A DNA stretch of 9,848 nt from JAZQUM01 sp045631305 (lineage in GTDB: Bacteria > Bacillota > Clostridia > Oscillospirales > Oscillospiraceae), in NCBI GenBank assembly GCA_045631305.1, contig JAZQUM010000129.1, forward strand, positions 1 through 9,848, written 5' to 3'. The notes under the pieces are model-generated. The model saw nothing but the letters and a program-made list of their open reading frames with translations. It did not search any database and was not told the DNA's origin. Made by a program: the position numbers and the translations under genes. This document shows positions 6,261 to 9,848 of this stretch, in pieces. Numbering within the stretch: position 1 is the first letter of the stretch; each line of letters opens with the position of its first letter.

Positions 6261-7457
6261 TTATACCAGTTCCAGTTCGCGCAGCACATAACTGATCTGC
6301 ACGAGAGTTCTGGGGTGGCGGTTCTGATAGGCCCGTACGATGCGCTTCATGACAATCTCGCTGTTTTCCAGATTAGCGCCGGGCAGCATGATCATGTACT
6401 GGCACTTGCTGTATCGGGTGACAACGTCACTTTGACGCAGCGCGGAAATGACGATGGTCTGCACCTGACTCATTACCCTTTCACGGACACTTTCACTCAA
6501 GGGGGTGCCGTTGGGTCCGGTGACGGTCATCAGCGCTACATGGAGGCAGGCGCCGGTGCGCTTGGCATGGCGGGACTCCAGTTGGTAGATGTTTTTAAAA
6601 AGCTCAAAGCCGCAGACAAATGCTTCCTTGGGGGAAACTTCGATGCGCATAGAGTCCATAATGCTGTCGATATCCTGCTCCCAACTTTTTTCTTCGCTGG
6701 TTACAAGAGGAAAAAGGGCCTGCAGTTCTTCCGAGGGACGAACACCCAGCTCGCGGTAGAGCATATCCACCGTGCGCTTATACTGGGCAAGGGCTGCAGC
6801 GTGCTTTTTCAGCAGCACCATAGACTGGATCAGCAGTATATTCAGAGATTCATCGGTATGGTCGGTGGCAAGAGCCTGCTGGCTGATGCGCTCCATTTCC
6901 AGATAGTTCTCTGCTTTTTCTAGAAGGGCAGCGTATTTTTTCACTGCCGTTATGTAGAGCATGTGGAGGCGGGTGTTCAGCGGGATCACCCAGGTGAGGT
7001 TGGAGCGCTCGGGCAAAAAGTCGCCACGGTAGAGTTCCATGGCTTTGGCATAGTTTGCCATTCTCTCTTCGTCGGAGACGGATTGTTCAGCGGCGTGGCA
7101 GCATGCCTCAAACTCTTCCGCGTCTATGCGGCAGGGCAGAGCATCGTTCCAGCGGTATGCACCGCGGTGGCTGACGATGGGGTTTACCTCATCACCCAAA
7201 AGGGGCTTAAGAGCGTTGCGGATGCGCAAAATCAGCATTTTCAGCGCGCTGAGGGGATTGCCCTGATTTTCATCTTCCCAGAACGTTTCAATGAGTTCCG
7301 TCTGACTCACGGGACGGTCCCGATGGAGCAGCAGATAGCACAGAACGCTGGTGAGCTTCGTGGAGCGGCTGTTCTTATCCGAAAGGAAATTGCCGCCTGA
7401 TTCCAGACAGAATTCGCCCAACATCTGCACAGAGATGCAGTTATTTTCGCCGGTCAT
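6261..7457 (-). CDS. SARP-type regulator: winged HTH, BTAD and degenerate GGDEF-like domain
   Basis: A 398-residue regulator with three parts. Residues 5-105 are an OmpR/SARP-type winged helix (ISVQMLGEF, RPVSQTELIETFW, SALKMLILRIRNALKP, YRWN). Residues about 110-250 are a bacterial transcriptional activator (BTAD) domain with YRGDFLPE (143-150), helical TPR-like repeats, and the closing LYRELGVRPSEELQALF (233-249). Residues about 278-398 resemble a GGDEF fold: FELFKNIYQLE, then RQSDVVTRY (341-349) and MIMLPGANLENSEIVMKRI, but the signature is replaced by SKCQY (350-354), so diguanylate cyclase activity is not expected. The start is MTGEN at 7457, with GGGGTGAG just upstream; the open frame continues to 7685 but crosses the divergent promoter region. 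It likely activates its own promoter through GTTAC repeats and may control the small downstream gene and the divergent sortase. Specific targets are inference. Confidence 0.9.
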   Translation of the reverse strand: MTGENNCISVQMLGEFCLESGGNFLSDKNSRSTKLTSVLCYLLLHRDRPVSQTELIETFWEDENQGNPLSALKMLILRIRNALKPLLGDEVNPIVSHRGAYRWNDALPCRIDAEEFEACCHAAEQSVSDEERMANYAKAMELYRGDFLPERSNLTWVIPLNTRLHMLYITAVKKYAALLEKAENYLEMERISQQALATDHTDESLNILLIQSMVLLKKHAAALAQYKRTVDMLYRELGVRPSEELQALFPLVTSEEKSWEQDIDSIMDSMRIEVSPKEAFVCGFELFKNIYQLESRHAKRTGACLHVALMTVTGPNGTPLSESVRERVMSQVQTIVISALRQSDVVTRYSKCQYMIMLPGANLENSEIVMKRIVRAYQNRHPRTLVQISYVLRELELV

Positions 7458-7472
7458 TTGCTCACCCCGCTT

Positions 7473-7478
7473 TCTATA
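7473..7478 (-). promoter_or_regulatory. Candidate -10 box of the SARP operon, lacking a -35
   Basis: TATAGA on the minus strand gives a start near 7466 and a very short leader. No consensus -35 is found 16-18 bases upstream; that space is filled by GTTAC repeats, whose nearest copy lies ten bases from this box. A missing -35 covered by direct repeats is the pattern of SARP-activated promoters. Confidence 0.5.
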
Positions 7479-7488
7479 AAAAATGAAA

Positions 7489-7517
7489 GTTACTGAAAAT
7501 GTTACCGAAAATGTTAC
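7489..7517. repeat. Three 12-base-phased GTTAC direct repeats (candidate SARP operator)
   Basis: GTTAC begins at 7489, 7501 and 7513, exactly 12 bases apart; the first two units share GTTACYGAAAAT. An inverted copy, GGTAAC, lies at 7546-7551 and a further GTTAC at 7587-7591, nine bases before the sortase -35. SARP activators are known to bind tandem short direct repeats spaced about one helical turn apart, close upstream of the -10. That this particular regulator binds here is inferred from position. Confidence 0.65.
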
Positions 7518-7600
7518 CAGTTTCATTCTCATGGTAGCACAATACGGTAACATTTGCAAGCGTTTTTGTAGAAAATATATCCAGATGTTACATTTTGTGG

Positions 7601-7629
7601 TTGACCGGTGGGTGAATATACTATACAAT
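7601..7629 (+). promoter_or_regulatory. Promoter of the sortase gene
   Basis: TTGACC (7601-7606) and TACAAT (7624-7629) are separated by 17 bases, close to the vegetative consensus. Expected start near 7636, about 20 bases before the ATG. A GTTAC copy lies just upstream of the -35. Confidence 0.8.
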
Positions 7630-7656
7630 GTGTTAAAAGGGAAAAAGGGGTGGATT

Positions 7657-8610
7657 ATGAAGAATAAAATGCGGAAAATTTTCATGATCCTGCTTGCAGT
7701 TGTGCTGCTTGTCAGCGGCAGTGTGGTAGTAGGTCATGAGATACAGTACCGCCGTGGTGACACGGATTACAGTGCTGCGGAAGAGCTGGTTCAGCTTCCT
7801 GATCTTTCGGCCATTGAGATGCCCTATGAAACGGCTCCTGTTGAGCCGGAAGAGGTGTGGGTGGATCCTTATGCCGACGCGCTTTCCAACATGGACTTTG
7901 CTGCCTTGCGGGAAGTGAACAGCGATGTGCTGGGCTGGATTCTGATTCCGGGAACTGCCATTTCCTACCCCCTGGTGCAGGGAGATAACAATAGTTTTTA
8001 TCTCAAGCGTACCTGGAGACTTACTTCCAGCGTGGTGGGCGCTATTTTTATGGACGCGCAGTGCAGTGCCGATTTCTCTGATTTCAACACCGTGATTTAC
8101 GGACATCGCATGAATAACGGCTCTATGTTTGCCGGCCTTGCCAAGTATAAAAACCTTTCCTATTATAAAAGCCATCCCACTGTTTATATCACCGATGATG
8201 CAGGCAGCCGCGCCTATGAGATCTTTGCTGCATACGAAGTCAGCGTCACGGGGGATACCTATCGCATTGGAATGACAAAGGAAAGCGACAAGCAGGCCTT
8301 TATTGACTATTGCCTTGCGCAGTCGCTGTATGATACCGGGGTGGTGCCTACGGTGTATGATTCCGTTGTGACCCTTTCTACCTGTACGGGCCGCGGACAT
8401 GCTACCCGTTGGGTGGTGCAGGTTGTGCTGCGGGGAGAGAAGCCTGCTCAGGAAGAAGAGCCTGTTCGGGAAGAAGAACCCATTCAGGAAGAAGAGCCTG
8501 TTCAGGAAGAAGCCCCCCTTGCGGAGGAGAGCGTTCTTGAGAGTGAAGGAACGGAAGAGAGTTCTCCTTTCATCCCGGATATTGACGCTGAGACCATTCC
8601 TGCCGCGTAA
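7657..8610 (+). CDS. srtB: Class B sortase with acidic repeat tail
   Basis: Membrane-anchored cysteine transpeptidase (317 residues) that cleaves sorting signals and attaches proteins to the cell wall or to each other. A short basic N-terminus (MKNKMRKIF) precedes a membrane segment (about 7-27), an acidic spacer, and the class B core from about residue 79: LREVNSDVLGWILIPGT, SYPLVQGDNNSFYL, then catalytic H150 in IYGHRMN, C243 in LSTCTG and R251 in ATRWVV. Beyond the core a roughly 55-residue tail carries five P-x-x-E-E-E-like hexapeptides (263-292), unusual for sortases. The start at 7657 follows AAAAAGGGG and lies downstream of a good promoter; reading from 7483 would run through that promoter. 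No substrate with a sorting signal is seen in the window. The srtB symbol marks the class only. A perfect terminator follows. Confidence 0.94.
   Translation: MKNKMRKIFMILLAVVLLVSGSVVVGHEIQYRRGDTDYSAAEELVQLPDLSAIEMPYETAPVEPEEVWVDPYADALSNMDFAALREVNSDVLGWILIPGTAISYPLVQGDNNSFYLKRTWRLTSSVVGAIFMDAQCSADFSDFNTVIYGHRMNNGSMFAGLAKYKNLSYYKSHPTVYITDDAGSRAYEIFAAYEVSVTGDTYRIGMTKESDKQAFIDYCLAQSLYDTGVVPTVYDSVVTLSTCTGRGHATRWVVQVVLRGEKPAQEEEPVREEEPIQEEEPVQEEAPLAEESVLESEGTEESSPFIPDIDAETIPAA
8443..8532 (+). repeat. 18-base tandem repeats in the sortase tail
   Basis: Five consecutive 18-base units beginning at 8443, 8461, 8479, 8497 and 8515 encode PAQEEE, PVREEE, PIQEEE, PVQEEA and PLAEES. The first four are very alike in DNA; the last is degraded. 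The pattern points to slippage-driven expansion, and copy number may vary between strains. Confidence 0.85.
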
Positions 8611-9175
8611 ATATGCAAAAGAAAAAGACCTGTGAAATTTCACAGGTCTTTTTTGTTATGCAATCAGAGAATCCAGAACAGGGGCGGCTTTCTGCCACGG
8701 TGTTGATGGCCGCAAGGGCTTCGTCGGGGAGAGCGCTGGAGAGAATGGCGGCAAATTCTGCGCGGGTAGCGGGAAGGGAAACATTGTCAAAATTACAGAA
8801 GATGCCATGGTCTCTGGCGTAAGCAATGTGTTTTTCCTGGGTAGAGCCGGTGTAGGTGTCGTTAATGTTGTTGGAGCCGTTGTAGTAGATGCAGTTGATA
8901 CGGCAGGCAATGATGATGGAAGCAAGGCGGGTGATGTTGTCGGAAACGCCGAAAGTATTGCCGTAACCCTGCATGATGTTGAATTCATAGGCTGCCTTGG
9001 TGTTTTCCGAGAAAGTGTGGCTGGCGGGCACATCGGCATACTGGCCTGCAGTATAGGTCAGCACTTTGGTGAAGTTTTCAAGTCCGGGGTTAGCGGCAGA
9101 GGCCGAAACGGCAAGGCTCAGTGTTATGGCCAGCGCCAGTATCAGGGAAACAAGATGGCGAAAGATCTTTTTCGT
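8570..9175 (-). CDS. Exported SLH-domain protein, probably decaying (ACG start, 3' frameshift)
   Basis: The frame encodes a signal peptide (KKIFRHLVSLILALAITLSL, cleavage expected after ASA near residue 27) and then two S-layer-homology-like repeats: YADVPASHTFSENTKAAYEF with NITRLASIIIACRIN, and TQEKHIAYARDHGIF with ATRAEFAAILSSALPDEAL. SLH domains usually bind secondary cell wall polymers. AAAGGAG (9189-9183) sits seven bases before 9175, where ATG is expected, but the codon is ACG; no ATG, GTG or TTG lies between the upstream in-frame TAA and the signal peptide. The first usable start, GTG at 9064, would remove the signal peptide. At the 3' end this frame runs through the terminator and 41 bases into the antisense of the sortase. 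The next frame instead gives KAAPVLDSLIA and stops at 8656, right before the terminator, suggesting a frameshift near 8686-8706. It could be a pseudogene, a non-AUG-initiated gene, or sequence error. Confidence 0.72.
   Translation of the reverse strand, partial: TKKIFRHLVSLILALAITLSLAVSASAANPGLENFTKVLTYTAGQYADVPASHTFSENTKAAYEFNIMQGYGNTFGVSDNITRLASIIIACRINCIYYNGSNNINDTYTGSTQEKHIAYARDHGIFCNFDNVSLPATRAEFAAILSSALPDEALAAINTVAESRPCSGFSDCITKKTCEISQVFFFCIFTRQEWSQRQYPG
8622..8654. terminator. Perfect bidirectional terminator after the sortase and SLH genes
   Basis: AAAAAGACCTGTGAAA (8622-8637) is followed directly by its exact reverse complement (8638-8653). The A- and T-runs make it work for both the sortase on plus and the SLH gene on minus. 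Its outer stem matches that of the terminator near 5770. Confidence 0.92.
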
Positions 9176-9187
9176 GGCGGATCTCCT

Positions 9188-9848
9188 TTATAAAATGATG
9201 AGTTCCTTAGGCGCGAGAGTGATGTTTTCAGCCCCGTCTTCTGTAAGGAAGAGCACGTCTTCAATACGCACGCCGAAGCGGCCGGGAAGATAGATGCCGG
9301 GTTCAGCGGAGATAACAGCGCCTGCGGGCAGGGGATTGGGATTGGTGGGGCTGGCATTGGGACTTTCGTGGATCTCTACCCCCACGCCGTGGCCGAAGCT
9401 GTGACCGAAATATGCGCCGTAGCCTGCCTTTTCAATGATGTTGCGGGCAGCTTTATCCACTTCCGCGCCGCTGATACCTGCGCGGGCTTTGGCGATGCCT
9501 GCTTTCTGGGCAGCCAGCACCGTTTCATACACGGTGCGCATTTCGTCGGTAACGAAACCGAAGGCCATGGTGCGGGTCATATCAGAGCAGTAGCCGCGGC
9601 AGATGCAGCCAAAGTCCATGGTGATAAAATCGCCCTCTTGGATCACCCGCTCCCCGGCAACGCCGTGAGGCAGGCTGGTGTTGGGGCCGGACACCACGAT
9701 GGGGTCAAAGCTCAGGCCCTGGCCGCCGTTCTTATACAGGCAGTAGATAAGCTCCGCCTGGAGCTCCAACTCCGTCATACCAGGCTTGATCTTGGTCAGC
9801 ACTTCCGTAAAAGCCTTATCGGCGATGGCCTGGGCCTTGCGCATCAGC
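9188..9848 (-). CDS. pepP: Xaa-Pro aminopeptidase (M24 family), 5' end cut by the window
   Basis: C-terminal 220 residues or so of a metallo-aminopeptidase that removes an N-terminal residue preceding proline, in the cytosol. The M24 pita-bread domain is complete. Counting from the methionine encoded at 9844, the five metal ligands are visible: D77 in MDFG, D88 in SDMTRT, H152 in GHGVGVEIHE, E181 in SAEPGIY and E195 in RIED, plus H60 in LPHG. The methionine at 9844 is almost surely internal: it sits in L-M-R-K-A-Q, the usual junction between the N-terminal domain and the catalytic domain, and the frame stays open to the edge. The SD of the SLH gene overlaps its TAA stop, so the two are likely cotranscribed. 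pepP versus pepQ-type specificity cannot be settled without the N-terminal domain. Confidence 0.92.
   Translation of the reverse strand, partial: LMRKAQAIADKAFTEVLTKIKPGMTELELQAELIYCLYKNGGQGLSFDPIVVSGPNTSLPHGVAGERVIQEGDFITMDFGCICRGYCSDMTRTMAFGFVTDEMRTVYETVLAAQKAGIAKARAGISGAEVDKAARNIIEKAGYGAYFGHSFGHGVGVEIHESPNASPTNPNPLPAGAVISAEPGIYLPGRFGVRIEDVLFLTEDGAENITLAPKELIIL

Noticed and set aside
5787..6923. 378-codon open frame on the plus strand across the SARP operon
   Set aside because: It is antisense to two well-supported genes with good SD sites, starts inside the terminator and shows no domain.
7483..7656. N-terminal extension of the sortase from 7483
   Set aside because: The extra residues are translated from the repeats and from the -35/-10 region; the ATG at 7657 has an SD and leads directly into the membrane anchor.
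7458..7685. N-terminal extension of the SARP gene up to 7685
   Set aside because: It would cross the divergent sortase promoter and the GTTAC repeats, and the ATG at 7457 has its own SD.
8570..9175. SLH protein as a substrate of the neighbouring sortase
   Set aside because: Neither reading frame end shows a sorting motif with hydrophobic segment and basic tail, and the genes are convergent, not cotranscribed.

Overview
The window looks like a chromosomal segment from a Firmicute of the class Clostridia, plausibly an Oscillospiraceae-type gut anaerobe. The main evidence is the gene order SRP RNA - dnaX - ybaB, which matches the scr-dnaX-yaaK order of Bacillus and relatives. Strong AAAGGAGG-type ribosome binding sites, a class B sortase, an SLH-domain exported protein and a Clostridia-style FeoB agree with this. 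I see no phage, transposon, CRISPR array or tRNA.

Layout. (1) Positions 35-2398, minus strand: a consensus promoter drives a short signal recognition particle RNA (about 2216-2356), followed by dnaX (427-2184) and the YbaB/EbfC nucleoid-associated protein (35-400). (2) 2413-4703, minus: feoA and feoB, a ferrous iron uptake pair overlapping by four bases and ending 15 bases before the SRP promoter, with no terminator between. (3) 4857-5750, plus: a LysR-type regulator divergent from feoAB. (4) 5796-7457, minus: a two-gene operon of a SARP/BTAD regulator with a degenerate GGDEF-like C-terminus and a small conserved protein of unknown function with a TTG start. (5) 7657-8610, plus: a class B sortase with an acidic hexapeptide-repeat tail, divergent from the SARP gene. 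(6) 8570-9848, minus: the 3' part of an M24 aminopeptidase P gene, then an exported SLH-domain gene whose expected ATG is ACG and whose 3' end seems frameshifted.

How the parts fit. Region 1 is housekeeping (protein targeting, replication and repair). The most interesting part is the 200-base gap between the SARP-type regulator and the sortase. It carries three copies of GTTAC at exact 12-base phase just upstream of the regulator's -10 box, plus single copies on the sortase side, one of them just upstream of a near-consensus sortase promoter. This is the architecture expected for a SARP activator binding direct repeats, and suggests that the regulator controls itself and possibly the sortase. 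Convergent gene pairs at 5750/5796 and 8610/8656 are separated by symmetrical bidirectional terminators built on the same AAAAGACCT stem.
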